From Flavonifractor sp. AGMB03687 (GTDB lineage Bacteria > Bacillota > Clostridia > Oscillospirales > Oscillospiraceae), in assembly GCF_017811815.1 (NCBI RefSeq), contig NZ_JADKZI010000004.1:372001-436000 (forward strand): 64,000 nt of DNA. The letters are read 5' to 3'. This document shows, piece by piece, positions 32,097 through 41,176 of this stretch. The position numbers and the translations under genes were made by a program. Position 1 is the stretch's first letter. Every line of letters begins with the position of its first letter. The notes below the pieces were generated by a model, which was not told the DNA's origin, made no database searches, and saw nothing but the letters and a program-made list of their open reading frames with translations.

Positions 32097-32700
32097 ATGT
32101 CAAGGTCTGTACCCGTGTACATAGTTTCTCCATCAGGGCGCTGTTGTGGCTGACGATGACCAGTCCCAGGTTGCGCTTCTCTGCCTGGTCCAGCAGGAAG
32201 GTCCAGATCTGGGCCTGGGTGACCAGGTCCAGCATGGCGCTGACCTCGTCGCACAGCAGGTAGCGCACCCCCGGCCGCAGGGCACGGGCAATGCAGAACC
32301 GCTGGAGCTCGCCGCCGGACAGCTCAGTGGGATACCGCTCCAGCCAGGCGGGCTGGATGTGGAGGGCCTCCAGCAGCCCCTCCTCCACCGGTCCACCCTC
32401 CTTCAGGGTGTCCCCCAGCTTCATCAGCGGGTCCACCGCCGTCTCCGGGTGCTGCCAGATCATCTGCACCGGGCAGATGCCCCGGTATTCCTTCAACGGC
32501 TTGCCGTCCACCAGCACCTCTCCCCGGTCAGGCCGCTCGTAGCCCGCCAGAAGCTTGCACAGCGTTGTTTTGCCCCGTCCGCTGGGACCGGCCAAACCCA
32601 GCCGCTCCCCCGGCTCCAGCTTCAGGTCGATGTGGTCCAGCACCGGCGCTTTTCCCTTCCGGCGGTAGCCAAAGGTCAGTTGTTTTGCCTCCAGACTCAT
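32095..32700 (-). CDS. Nickel/peptide ABC transporter ATP-binding protein (NikE/OppF-like)
   Basis: 201 residues from the ATG at 32700: Walker A GPSGRGKTT, signature LSGGELQR and a Walker B region LLCDEVSAMLD. Shorter than usual NikE/OppF (about 260), lacking the C-terminal oligopeptide-family extension. The start overlaps the nikD stop region closely. Last gene of the long minus-strand operon. Confidence 0.88.
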   Translation of the reverse strand: MSLEAKQLTFGYRRKGKAPVLDHIDLKLEPGERLGLAGPSGRGKTTLCKLLAGYERPDRGEVLVDGKPLKEYRGICPVQMIWQHPETAVDPLMKLGDTLKEGGPVEEGLLEALHIQPAWLERYPTELSGGELQRFCIARALRPGVRYLLCDEVSAMLDLVTQAQIWTFLLDQAEKRNLGLVIVSHNSALMEKLCTRVQTLT

Positions 32701-32702
32701 GC

Positions 32703-33635
32703 CTATTCCCCTCCTTCCGGATCCAGGCAGTGCACCAGGCCGCCGTCCCATTCCCGATAGGGCACGGGACCCAGGCATTCAGGCTGCTGTTTGGGGCAGC
32801 GGGGCGCAAAGGGGCACCCCTCCCCCACCTCGCCGGGCCCGGGCTGGGCCCCGGGGATGGGTACAAAGCCGTTCTGGGGCAGGGCGTTCCACAGAGCCCT
32901 GGTATAGGGATGGCGCAGCTTGCCCGCCGTAAAATCGGCGGCGTTGGCCTCCTCCACCGTCTCACCGGCGTAGAACACTGCCACCCGGTCGGCGATGGTG
33001 AGGGCCAGCTCCAGATCGTGGGTAATGAGGAGTACTCCCGCGCCACTGTCGGCCATCTCCCGAAAGTGGCCCAGCACCCGCTTGGCGGAGCGGGCATCCA
33101 GACCGGGAGTAGGCTCGTCGGCAATGACCAGCTTGGGAGTCTCAGCCGCGGCGGTAGCGATGAGCACCCGGCGGGCCATGCCGCCGGACAGCTCAAAGGG
33201 GTAGCGCTCCTCGGTGTCCGCCCCCAGGCCGTACCGCTCCAGCACCGCCCGGCTGGCCTGCCGGGCACTCTGGTCCCAGCGGCCCTTTCGGATCTGAGGC
33301 CCCACCTTCATCAGCGGGTCCAGATAGGTCACACCCTGGGGCACTAAGACGATCTCCTTGCCCCGCACCTTTTCCGCCCGCTTGGGGGTGAGGGGCTGAC
33401 CCAGGAAGGTGATCTCCCCGGCCATATGGCTGTTATAGGGTAGGATACCCAGGATGCCGTGGGCCAGCAGGCTCTTGCCCGAGCCGCTGGAGCCCACCAC
33501 CGCCACCACCTGGCCGGGCGCAATGGTGAGGGATAAATCCCGAATCACGGGCAGCAGCACCTGCTTGGTACCCCGTCCATACTGGGTAAAGGAGATGGAC
33601 AGGTCCTTGACTTCCAAAATCGGTTCCAACTCCAT
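32703..33635 (-). CDS. Nickel/peptide ABC transporter ATP-binding protein (NikD/OppD-like)
   Basis: 310 residues: Walker A GSSGSGKS, signature LSGGMARR, Walker B LVIADEPTPGLD and the C-terminal oligopeptide-type extension with CPFAPRCPKQQPEC cysteines, which in OppD/DppD relatives bind an iron-sulfur cluster. Energises import together with the shorter partner downstream. The start lies 6 bp from the permease stop. Confidence 0.9.
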   Translation of the reverse strand: MELEPILEVKDLSISFTQYGRGTKQVLLPVIRDLSLTIAPGQVVAVVGSSGSGKSLLAHGILGILPYNSHMAGEITFLGQPLTPKRAEKVRGKEIVLVPQGVTYLDPLMKVGPQIRKGRWDQSARQASRAVLERYGLGADTEERYPFELSGGMARRVLIATAAAETPKLVIADEPTPGLDARSAKRVLGHFREMADSGAGVLLITHDLELALTIADRVAVFYAGETVEEANAADFTAGKLRHPYTRALWNALPQNGFVPIPGAQPGPGEVGEGCPFAPRCPKQQPECLGPVPYREWDGGLVHCLDPEGGE

Positions 33636-33641
33636 CCCTCC

Positions 33642-34466
33642 TTATGCATGTACGCTGGCCGGGTCCAGCAGCTTCCGCAGCTGCTCCCCGATGGCGGCAA
33701 ACAGAACCACGATGAGCACCAGGCTCAGGCCGGGGAACACCGCCAGCCACCACTTGCCGGTGGTGAGGTAGCTCATGCTCTCCGACAAAATCACGCCGAT
33801 GGCAGGCTGCTCCGGCGACAGGCCGAAGCCCAGGAAGGTGACGCTGGCCTCGTGGAGAATGGCGTGGGGGAACTGAAGCACCAGCCCGGTGAGGAACTGG
33901 GGCAGCAGATGGGGCAGCATGTGCCGCCGGGCAATGGTCAGCCGGGACACGCCCAGCTTTTCCGCCGTGCGGACGTACACCGCTCCCCGCAGCTGGAGCA
34001 CCTCCCCCCGGATGACCCGGGCCAGGGAGGGCCAGTGGCTGAGGGCTACACCGGCCACCACGCCCACAAAGCCCTTGCCGAAGGCCAGGGAGATAAGCAT
34101 GACCAGCAGGATATGGGGGATGCCCATGACCAGGTCGATGCACCAGGAGATCACCGCATCCACCCAGCCACCCAGGACGGCGGAGGCCACACCCAGCACC
34201 AGGGCAATGACGGCACTGACGGCGGCAGTCAAGAGACCGATGCGGATGCTGAGGGACAGGCCGGTGAGGGTGCGGGAGAGCATATCCCGGCCCATCCAGT
34301 CGGTGCCGAAGAGGAACTGGCCGCAGGGGGCCAGGTTCTTGCGGGTGAAATCGGTTACCATGGCCTGCCCGCTGAGCAGGCCGCCGGCCACCGCCACGGC
34401 GCACAGCACCAGGGCGGCGGCAATCAGCAGAAAGAGGGCGTTTTTCCGCCCGTTCCAGTGTCTCAT
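33642..34466 (-). CDS. Nickel/peptide ABC transporter permease (NikC/DppC-like)
   Basis: 274 residues from the ATG at 34466; the frame is open far upstream but that part only shadows nikB. Six membrane segments; the FGTDWMGRDMLSR phrase near residue 45 is typical of DppC/NikC permeases, and the EAA loop lies near residue 190. It overlaps the nikB stop by 4 nt. Confidence 0.92.
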   Translation of the reverse strand: MRHWNGRKNALFLLIAAALVLCAVAVAGGLLSGQAMVTDFTRKNLAPCGQFLFGTDWMGRDMLSRTLTGLSLSIRIGLLTAAVSAVIALVLGVASAVLGGWVDAVISWCIDLVMGIPHILLVMLISLAFGKGFVGVVAGVALSHWPSLARVIRGEVLQLRGAVYVRTAEKLGVSRLTIARRHMLPHLLPQFLTGLVLQFPHAILHEASVTFLGFGLSPEQPAIGVILSESMSYLTTGKWWLAVFPGLSLVLIVVLFAAIGEQLRKLLDPASVHA

Positions 34467-35455
34467 TTCCGGGCTACCCCCCTTCTGATCTTGGGGTCCA
34501 CCACGCCGTAGAGCAAATCGGCGATCAGGTTGCCGCCGAACACGATGGCGGCACTCACCACCGTGATGCCCAGCAGCAGGGGCAGGTCGGAGCCCAGGCC
34601 GGCATTGACGGCGGCCTGGCCCAGGCCGGGATAGGAGAACACCTGCTCCACCAGCACCGAACCGCCGAAGATCTCGCTGATGGAGGCAAATTGCAGGGTG
34701 ATGGCGGGCAGGGCCACATTGCGCAGACCGTGGCGCAGGACGATGGACCGGGTGGATTCCCCTCTGGCCTTGGCAAAGAGCACATAGTCGCTCTCCATAA
34801 TGTCCGCCATCTTCTCCCGGGTGTGCATGGCGATGTTGGCCACGCCGGTGATGCTGAGGGTGAGGGCGGGCAGGAAGGCGTGGTAGAGCCGGTCGGCCAG
34901 GGTGACGCTGGCGGCGTCCGCCCCGATGGGCACCGACAGGCCGATGGGGAACAGCCCCAGCCACACCGAGAAGACCACCAGCAGCACCAGGGCCAGCCAG
35001 AAGGCGGGGGTGCTGGAGATGAGCCAGCAGTAGCCCCGGATGATCTTATCCACCGGCTTGCCCCGGTTGGCACCGGCAAGGACACCCAGGGTCAAACCCA
35101 GCACGCCGGAGATCACCCAGGCAAAGGCCATGAGCCACAGGGAATTCTGGAGCCGCTGGCCAATAACCTGGCTCACCGGCTGACGGTAGAGCAGGGAGGT
35201 GCCCATGTCCCCCCGGACAAAGTCCCCAAGCCAGCCCAGATACCGCTCCACCGGCGGGGTGTTGGCCCCCCAGTAATCCTCCAGCTTGGCGATCTGCTCC
35301 TGGCTCATGGTGCCCAGAGCGGCCTGGCCCACGTTGGTCTGCAGGGGGTCCAGCGGCGAGGCCGACATGAGCAGAAAAGCGGCCAGACTGACCCCCAGCA
35401 GCAGCAGGGCCATCCGGATCAATTTTTTGCCCGTGAACATCAGGCGGTGCTTCAA
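34463..35455 (-). CDS. Nickel/peptide ABC transporter permease (NikB/DppB-like)
   Basis: 330 residues. I start at a TTG preceded by GAAGGAG; an ATG further upstream would begin inside the preceding gene. The N-terminal membrane helix, LDPLQTN segment, MGTSLLYRQPV loop and C-terminal DLLYGVVDPKIRRG are characteristic of DppB/NikB. Forms the membrane channel with the NikC-like subunit. Confidence 0.9.
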   Translation of the reverse strand: MKHRLMFTGKKLIRMALLLLGVSLAAFLLMSASPLDPLQTNVGQAALGTMSQEQIAKLEDYWGANTPPVERYLGWLGDFVRGDMGTSLLYRQPVSQVIGQRLQNSLWLMAFAWVISGVLGLTLGVLAGANRGKPVDKIIRGYCWLISSTPAFWLALVLLVVFSVWLGLFPIGLSVPIGADAASVTLADRLYHAFLPALTLSITGVANIAMHTREKMADIMESDYVLFAKARGESTRSIVLRHGLRNVALPAITLQFASISEIFGGSVLVEQVFSYPGLGQAAVNAGLGSDLPLLLGITVVSAAIVFGGNLIADLLYGVVDPKIRRGVARK

Positions 35456-35481
35456 GGGAACTCCTTCTTTCCGGTGGAATA

Positions 35482-37056
35482 TCAGTTCCAGCTCCACTGG
35501 TCCACGTTATTGACGATGGACCAGCCGTGGCCGTGGGGGTGGATCTTCTGCTCGGCCACCTGGAGGCCGTCCCGTACCCAGTACAGGTGGCTCACGTTTA
35601 CCAGCCACACCCAGGGGATTTCCCCATCCTGAGTAACGCCGGTGGTACCGTCCCACTGGGCCTTCTGCCACAGCTCATAGGACTCCTCCAAATCGGAGCA
35701 CTGGAGGGCCTGATCCATATAAGCATCCACAGTGGGGTTGGAATAGGGGGAATACTGGGCGGTGCCGGTGTCCCCGATGGTGTGATAGATGTTGTACAGC
35801 TCCATGGGGGTGTGGGCGCCCCAACCCCAGATAAGGGGCTCGGTCTGAGCCCGGTCATAGGCGATGTCCCAGCCCACGCCCTCCATGGTACAGGAGATGC
35901 CCAGCTCGCCCAGCTGGTTGGCAAAATCGGCACACAGGGCCTGCCGCACCGAGTCGCTGGTGGGATAGAGCAGGTTGAGGGTGGCCTTTACGCCGTCCTT
36001 CTCCCGGACGCCGTCGGCTCCCATGGTCCAGCCCGCCTCATCCAGCAGGGCGGCGGCTCCCTCGGGATCGTACTCCACTTCGGAGGTAGGATTGTACCAG
36101 GGCATCTGATCGCACACGCTGTAGGCGGGGGTACCGTAGCCGTTGAGCACGTTGTCGATCATCTCCTGCCGGTCGATGCCGATGTTGATGGCCCGGCGCA
36201 CCAGCACGTCGCCGGTAAGGGTGCCCTCGATCACCGGCAGATTGAAGCCCCGGTTATCCACACTGTCGTAGGCAGCAAGTGCATAACCGGCGGGGCTCTG
36301 GTCGGAATAGGTGGCGGAGGTATAGGCCAGATCCACCTGGCCCGCCTGCACCGCCAGGAAGGCGGCGTCCTCCTCCATAAAGAGGATGGTCACTTGCTTC
36401 ATTTTGGGGGCCTCGCCGTAGTAGTCCGGGTTGGCCTCCAGGATCACCTGCTGGCCCTTGTCCCACTGCTTCAGGATGTATCGGCCGGAGCCGATGGGGT
36501 TGGCGCCGTAGGTGGCGGGATCATAGGCGTGCTCGGGCACGATGCCTACGATAGCCATGGTGTAGGGCCAGATGGAGAAGGGGGTGGCCATGTGGAACAC
36601 CACGGTGGTGTCGTCCACCGCCTCGGCATTGTCCAGCATGGTGAAGTCGTTCACCGAGCTGGAGGCCTTGACGGTATTATAGGTAAAGGCCACATCGGAG
36701 GCGGTCAGGGGCTCCCCGTCGGTGAACTTCACATCATCCCGGATCTTGACCGTCCAGGTCAGGCCGTCGTCGCTGACCTGGACATCGGTAGCCAGGTCGT
36801 AGCCGATGGTCAGGTCGGTGTTGGTGACGGTGAGCGTAGACTGGATCAGGGGCTCATGGACGTGCTCTCCGGCCCCCCAGCCATAGGCGGGGTCAAAACC
36901 GGCCTCCGGCTCGGAGGTGGTGCCCATAGCGATGACCACGCTGTCTTTGCTGCCGGTCTGAGGCGTGGTGGTGGCATCCGTGTTTCCGCCGCCGCAGCCT
37001 GCCAGCATACCGGCAGTCAGTGCCAGGCACAGAATCAGAGTCAGAATGCGTTTCAT
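35482..37056 (-). CDS. Nickel/peptide ABC transporter substrate-binding lipoprotein
   Basis: 524 residues: lipoprotein signal peptide with lipobox LAGC (Cys21), then an SBP_bac_5 (cluster C) binding domain. Near the C-terminus there is a His-rich HPHGHGW motif that could co-ordinate metal, supporting nickel over peptide as ligand. It starts 16 bp after larC, a gene for nickel-dependent cofactor synthesis, which also argues for nickel or a nickelophore complex. Anchored outside the membrane. Confidence 0.9.
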   Translation of the reverse strand: MKRILTLILCLALTAGMLAGCGGGNTDATTTPQTGSKDSVVIAMGTTSEPEAGFDPAYGWGAGEHVHEPLIQSTLTVTNTDLTIGYDLATDVQVSDDGLTWTVKIRDDVKFTDGEPLTASDVAFTYNTVKASSSVNDFTMLDNAEAVDDTTVVFHMATPFSIWPYTMAIVGIVPEHAYDPATYGANPIGSGRYILKQWDKGQQVILEANPDYYGEAPKMKQVTILFMEEDAAFLAVQAGQVDLAYTSATYSDQSPAGYALAAYDSVDNRGFNLPVIEGTLTGDVLVRRAINIGIDRQEMIDNVLNGYGTPAYSVCDQMPWYNPTSEVEYDPEGAAALLDEAGWTMGADGVREKDGVKATLNLLYPTSDSVRQALCADFANQLGELGISCTMEGVGWDIAYDRAQTEPLIWGWGAHTPMELYNIYHTIGDTGTAQYSPYSNPTVDAYMDQALQCSDLEESYELWQKAQWDGTTGVTQDGEIPWVWLVNVSHLYWVRDGLQVAEQKIHPHGHGWSIVNNVDQWSWN

Positions 37057-37072
37057 AGATGGCTCCTTTCCG

Positions 37073-38443
37073 TTACAGGCTCTTGTTCACTTCGTCCAGC
37101 ACCGCCGACAGGGGCAGCCCGTTGGCACGGGCCAGGGCAGCCACGTCCTCATACTCGGGCTTTACGTGGCAGACGCCGAAGCCCTCCGCCGTCTTGACCC
37201 GGACGGTTCCCCAAGGGGTGTCCACACTTTTGCTGCCGGGGGTGAGGAAATACTTCTCACACCGGCGCACCCGCAAGCCGTTGGTGGTGGTATGGCGCAG
37301 GATGGCCGGGGCCAGCTCTTTCTCCTTCCCCGCCTCGCACAGCACGGTAAGCACATGGCCGGGGCGGCCCTTCTTCATGGTGCCGGGGATGGTATAGACG
37401 TCCAGAGCACCCGCCGCCAGCAGCTGCTCGGCGGCGAAGGCCAGGGCCTCGCCAGTCATATCGTCGATGTTGCACACCAGCTCTACGATCTCGCCGTTGC
37501 CGCCCTCCTGGCTCTCGCCCCAGAAGGCCCGGACGCAGTTGGCCTGCTCAAACTGGCGGGTGCCCACGCCGTAGCCCACTTTTTCCACATTGAGCACCGG
37601 CATGGAGCCGAAGGACTGAGCAAAGTGGGCCAGCAGCGCCGCCCCGGTGGGGGTGCACAGCTCGCCGCGGATCTCTCCGCCGTAGGTGGGCACGCCGGAG
37701 AGCAGGGCTGCGGTGGCAGGAGCGGGCACCGGCATGATGCCGTGGGCGCAGCGAACGGTGCCGCTGCCCACATGGATGGGGGACACCACGATCCGGTCGG
37801 GCTTGAGCAGATAGAGGGCGTAGCACACACCGGCCACGTCGGCCACCGCATCCAGCGCCCCCACCTCATGGTAGTGGACCTCCCCCACGGGGCAGCCGTG
37901 GGCCTTGGCCTCCGCCTGAGCAATGGCGTCATACACCGCCTTGGCGTGGGTCTTGACCTCCTCCGGCAGGGGCAGATGGTCGATCAGGTGGGCGATGTGG
38001 CCGGGGGTAGCGTGGTGATGGTGGTGATGCTCGTGGTCATGCTCATGAGGATGGTCGTGGTCATGGTGATGGTCATGTTCATGGTCGTGATGATGCTCGT
38101 GGTCGTGGCAATGATCATGATCGTGGGGATGGTCATGATGGTGATCGTGGGGATCATGGTCATGTTCGTGCTCATGATGGTGGTCATGCTCGTGGTCGTG
38201 ATGGTGCTCGTGCGCATAGTGATGGAGGTGTTCGTCCTCCTCTTCTCCGTGGACAGTGACCTTCATGTGGGTACCGCGGATGCCGCTGGTAACAGCGGAG
38301 GCGGCCTCCACCTGCACGCCGGGCAGGCCCAGGCTGTTCATGGTGCTCAGGAAGCCCTCCTTGTCCTCCAGCAGCTCGTACAGGGCGGACATGAGCATAT
38401 CGCCCGCGGCCCCCATATTACATTCAAGATATAAAGTCTTCAT
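37073..38443 (-). CDS. larC: Nickel-pincer cofactor synthesis protein LarC (cyclometallase)
   Basis: 456 residues in one frame. LarC inserts nickel into the pincer nucleotide made by LarB and LarE, using CTP. N-terminal MKTLYLECNMGAAGDM and the GEVHYHEVGALDA and CNIDDMTGEALA motifs are present. Residues 72-144 are an insertion with 44 histidines among 73 residues (HEHDH-type repeats), a likely nickel store. In Lactobacillus plantarum larC is split and needs a ribosomal frameshift; here it is continuous. It overlaps larB by 4 nt and precedes the binding-protein gene of the importer. Confidence 0.95.
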   Translation of the reverse strand: MKTLYLECNMGAAGDMLMSALYELLEDKEGFLSTMNSLGLPGVQVEAASAVTSGIRGTHMKVTVHGEEEDEHLHHYAHEHHHDHEHDHHHEHEHDHDPHDHHHDHPHDHDHCHDHEHHHDHEHDHHHDHDHPHEHDHEHHHHHHATPGHIAHLIDHLPLPEEVKTHAKAVYDAIAQAEAKAHGCPVGEVHYHEVGALDAVADVAGVCYALYLLKPDRIVVSPIHVGSGTVRCAHGIMPVPAPATAALLSGVPTYGGEIRGELCTPTGAALLAHFAQSFGSMPVLNVEKVGYGVGTRQFEQANCVRAFWGESQEGGNGEIVELVCNIDDMTGEALAFAAEQLLAAGALDVYTIPGTMKKGRPGHVLTVLCEAGKEKELAPAILRHTTTNGLRVRRCEKYFLTPGSKSVDTPWGTVRVKTAEGFGVCHVKPEYEDVAALARANGLPLSAVLDEVNKSL

Positions 38444-39198
38444 TTTAACCCCTCCATCTGATTGATTATGCTGGCCAGATAGCCTGCACCGAAGCCGTTG
38501 TCGATATTGACTACGCTGCACCCGGAAGCGCAGGAGTTGAGCATAGCCAGCAGGGCGGACAGGCCGCCGAAGCTGGCGCCGTAGCCCACGCTGGTGGGTA
38601 CCGCCACCACCGGGCAGTCCACCAGACCGCCCACCACGGAGGCCAGGGCCCCCTCCATGCCGGCCACCGCGATGACGCACCGGGCGCTCATCATGGCATC
38701 CAGGTTGGACAGCAGCCGGTGAAGCCCCGCCACACCCACGTCGTACAGCCGGGTGACCTTGTTGCCCATCACCTCGGCGGTGAGGGCGGCCTCCTCCGCC
38801 ACCGGCATGTCGCTGGTGCCGCCGGTGGCCACCACGATATGGCCCAGCTCCGGACGGGGACCGGGGAAGGCAATGCCCAGCTTGGGGATGGGCCGGTAAT
38901 CCAGGGGGACCGACTTCTCCACGATGCGGGCGGCCTCCTCCCCCATGCGGGTGATGAGGATATTTTTACATCCCCGCTCGCCCATGGCGGCAGCAATCCC
39001 GGCGATCTGCTCCGGGGTCTTGCCCGCCCCGTAGATCACCTCCGCCGCACCCTGGCGGACCGAGCGGTGAAAATCCACCTTGGCATAGCCCAGATCCTCA
39101 AAGGGCTGGGTCTTCAGCTCCAGCAGGGCGTCCTCCGGGCTGGTCTTTCCCGCCTGGACCGCCCGCAGCAGCTCCAGGATATCATGCTTGTTGTCCAT
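38440..39198 (-). CDS. larB: Nickel-pincer cofactor synthesis protein LarB
   Basis: 252 residues. LarB carboxylates and hydrolyses nicotinic acid adenine dinucleotide to pyridinium-3,5-biscarboxylic acid mononucleotide, the first step to the nickel-pincer cofactor. The PurE-like C-terminal half shows VATGGTSDMPVAEEA and VAGMEGALASVVGGL motifs; the length is normal. Between larE (4-bp gap) and larC (overlap). Confidence 0.95.
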   Translation of the reverse strand: MDNKHDILELLRAVQAGKTSPEDALLELKTQPFEDLGYAKVDFHRSVRQGAAEVIYGAGKTPEQIAGIAAAMGERGCKNILITRMGEEAARIVEKSVPLDYRPIPKLGIAFPGPRPELGHIVVATGGTSDMPVAEEAALTAEVMGNKVTRLYDVGVAGLHRLLSNLDAMMSARCVIAVAGMEGALASVVGGLVDCPVVAVPTSVGYGASFGGLSALLAMLNSCASGCSVVNIDNGFGAGYLASIINQMEGLK

Positions 39199-39202
39199 AT
39201 GC

Positions 39203-39946
39203 TTACCTCCCCTTCAGATCCAGCAGTACAGCGGAGAAATCCGCCTTCAGTGCCTTCGTAATGGTATCATGCAGCTGAACGGCCTTCTCCATCTGCTCCG
39301 CCGGCAGCTGAATGCGGGCGGCGTCCCCCAGCAGCCGCACCCGGAAATCGGTGAAGCCCAGCCGGAAGAGGGCATCCTCTCCCCGCTCCACCTTCTCCAG
39401 GGCCTCCCGGGTGATGGCGGTGCCGGTGGGCACCCGGGTGGCCAGGCAGGCGTAGGCAGGCTTGTCCCAGGTGAACAGTCCAGCCGCTTTGGACATCCGC
39501 CGCACTTCGTCCTTGGTGATGCCGCACTCCCGCAGGGGGGAGCGGACCTCCAGCTCCCGGAGGGCCTGCATGCCCGGCCGGTCCCCGGCGTCGTCCGAGG
39601 CGTTGGTGCCGTCCAGCAGCACGGTGTAGCCATCCTCCGCCGCCCGCTTCCACAAGGTGGTAAACAGGGCCCGCTTGCAGTAGTAGCACCGCCGGGGCCC
39701 GTTGGCCGCCGCCTCGGATACACTAAGCACATCGGCCTCCACCACCGTCATGGGCACCGCCAGCTCCTCCGCCAACCTTTTGGCGTCGGCCAGCTCAAAG
39801 GCGGGCTGAAAGACGGTGTTCACGTAGTAGGCATGCACATCACAGCCGTAGGTCTTGGCCGCCCACAGCAGCAGGGCGGAATCGGTACCGCCGGAAAAGG
39901 CCAGCGCCGCCCGGGGGACTTCCTTAAAAGACTGTTCCAGCGTCAT
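39203..39946 (-). CDS. larE: Nickel-pincer cofactor sulfurtransferase LarE
   Basis: 247 residues; PP-loop ATPase with SGGTDSALLLW near residue 22. Converts the two carboxylates of the LarB product to thiocarboxylates. Three cysteines (RCYYCK near residue 122 and ACLATR near 172) are in the pattern of LarE forms that hold a [4Fe-4S] cluster and act catalytically, rather than the single sacrificial Cys form. The ATG at 39946 follows AAAGGAG. First gene of the lar-nik run, directly behind a terminator hairpin that may control it. Confidence 0.93.
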   Translation of the reverse strand: MTLEQSFKEVPRAALAFSGGTDSALLLWAAKTYGCDVHAYYVNTVFQPAFELADAKRLAEELAVPMTVVEADVLSVSEAAANGPRRCYYCKRALFTTLWKRAAEDGYTVLLDGTNASDDAGDRPGMQALRELEVRSPLRECGITKDEVRRMSKAAGLFTWDKPAYACLATRVPTGTAITREALEKVERGEDALFRLGFTDFRVRLLGDAARIQLPAEQMEKAVQLHDTITKALKADFSAVLLDLKGR

Positions 39947-39962
39947 ATTCGCGCTCCTTTGC

Positions 39963-40007
39963 AAAAAAAGAAGGTATCCGATCCCCCTTCAGGGGAACAG
40001 ATACCTT
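39963..40007 (-). terminator. Terminator/attenuator directly upstream of larE
   Basis: Outer stem AAGGTATC / GATACCTT (39971-39978 / 40000-40007) and inner TCCCC / GGGGA, followed on the minus strand by T7, then only 9 nt to the larE ribosome binding site. It may end the lysR transcript or act as an attenuator of the lar-nik operon. Confidence 0.7.
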
Positions 40008-40164
40008 CCTGGTATAATTCCATCGTTTCAAAAGATGCACTGGGCTTTTGATGCGTGTGCCGCAGCTCTGGCCGGGCGCTCCGGCTTCCTGCCGGAAGTT
40101 TGGTCGCAATTCCCAATGCTCATTTACTTTACCATAAGTTTCCCTTTTCTGCAAGTTCGTTCTC

Positions 40165-41049
40165 TCATCCGCCTTCAAGTTCCAGGTCTTCCGGCGCCAG
40201 GTCTCCCAGCACCTCCCGCACCAGGCTGAACACCCGGGTCCCCTTCAGATACACCAGACTGAACTCCCGTGCCTCGTCCAGGCAGTCCAGATGGAAAAAG
40301 GCCAGCTCCGACTGGCCCTCCGCCACCGGCTCATAGGCAAAGGTCACGCCGTCCCCATCGGCCACAAACCGGGTGATCAGCGAAAACTGGTTGGCGCAGA
40401 TCACCCGGGAAAAGAGGTCCAGGGAGTAGCCCCGCTCGGCCAGGACGTTTTCCAGAATGCCCCGGGTCCCCGATCCCTCCTCCCGCACCACCAGACACTG
40501 TCCTGCCAACTCCTCCAGGGAGACGGTGCGTCCGGCAAAGGGGTGGTCCTTCCGGCACAGCCCCACAAACCGAGCCCGCCGGAACAGGCGGCTGCCGAAC
40601 TTGCTTCGGTCAAAGGCCCCCTCAATCAGGGCAAAATCCAGCTGTTCATGCTCCAGCTGACTGAGCAGCACGGCGGTGTTATCTACCGTAATTTTTAGGC
40701 TGTCTGCCGACTGGCGGATGTACCGGCTCAAAGCGTCAGCCACCACAAATTCCCCGATGGTCTTGGTGGCCCCCACCCGGATCTCCCGGGCGGCAGGCCC
40801 CGCCAGTTCCTGCTGGAGCCGCTGCTCATTATAAAGGGCGGTACGGGCATACTCTGCCACCCGATGGGCCTGCGGGGTGGCGGAGAGCCGCCGGCCATCG
40901 TATACAAACAGCTTGCAGCCGTATTTCTCCTCCAGTCCCCGGATCTGCTGACTGACCGCCGGCTGACTGAGGCAGAGCTGCTCCCCCGTCTTCCGGTAGT
41001 TCATGGTCTCATACAGCGTCAGAAAGGTCCGGATGCGATAGTCCACCAT
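40165..41049 (-). CDS. LysR family regulator, divergent from the CoA-disulfide reductase fusion
   Basis: 294 residues from an ATG preceded by GGGGGGTGA; the frame extends upstream without family similarity. LTTR helix-turn-helix YRIRTFLTLYETMNYRKTGE with QPAVSQQIRGLE, then a full effector domain with the REEGSGTRG phosphate/sulfate-type anion loop of CysB/CysL-like members near residue 147. Divergent from the sulfur-redox fusion gene, its likely target; a sulfur compound as effector would fit. It also lies upstream of larE on the same strand. Confidence 0.85.
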   Translation of the reverse strand: MVDYRIRTFLTLYETMNYRKTGEQLCLSQPAVSQQIRGLEEKYGCKLFVYDGRRLSATPQAHRVAEYARTALYNEQRLQQELAGPAAREIRVGATKTIGEFVVADALSRYIRQSADSLKITVDNTAVLLSQLEHEQLDFALIEGAFDRSKFGSRLFRRARFVGLCRKDHPFAGRTVSLEELAGQCLVVREEGSGTRGILENVLAERGYSLDLFSRVICANQFSLITRFVADGDGVTFAYEPVAEGQSELAFFHLDCLDEAREFSLVYLKGTRVFSLVREVLGDLAPEDLELEGG

Positions 41050-41176
41050 CCCGGTCACCCCCCATAAATATTTTCGATCAACCAATAACTTTTAAAAACT
41101 TTCCTTTATTATAGCGGGGTGCTATACTGATTACAAGTGCGACTAAAATTCTATGAGTAAGGATGGGGAATTTAGC

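Noticed and set aside
38012-38228. Short repeats that look array-like
   Set aside because: They encode the His-rich part of LarC in frame; no constant repeat with unique spacers, so not CRISPR.
40008-40164. NiCo riboswitch before larE
   Set aside because: I could not find the repeated conserved loop motifs of that class; only a hairpin-rich leader can be supported.
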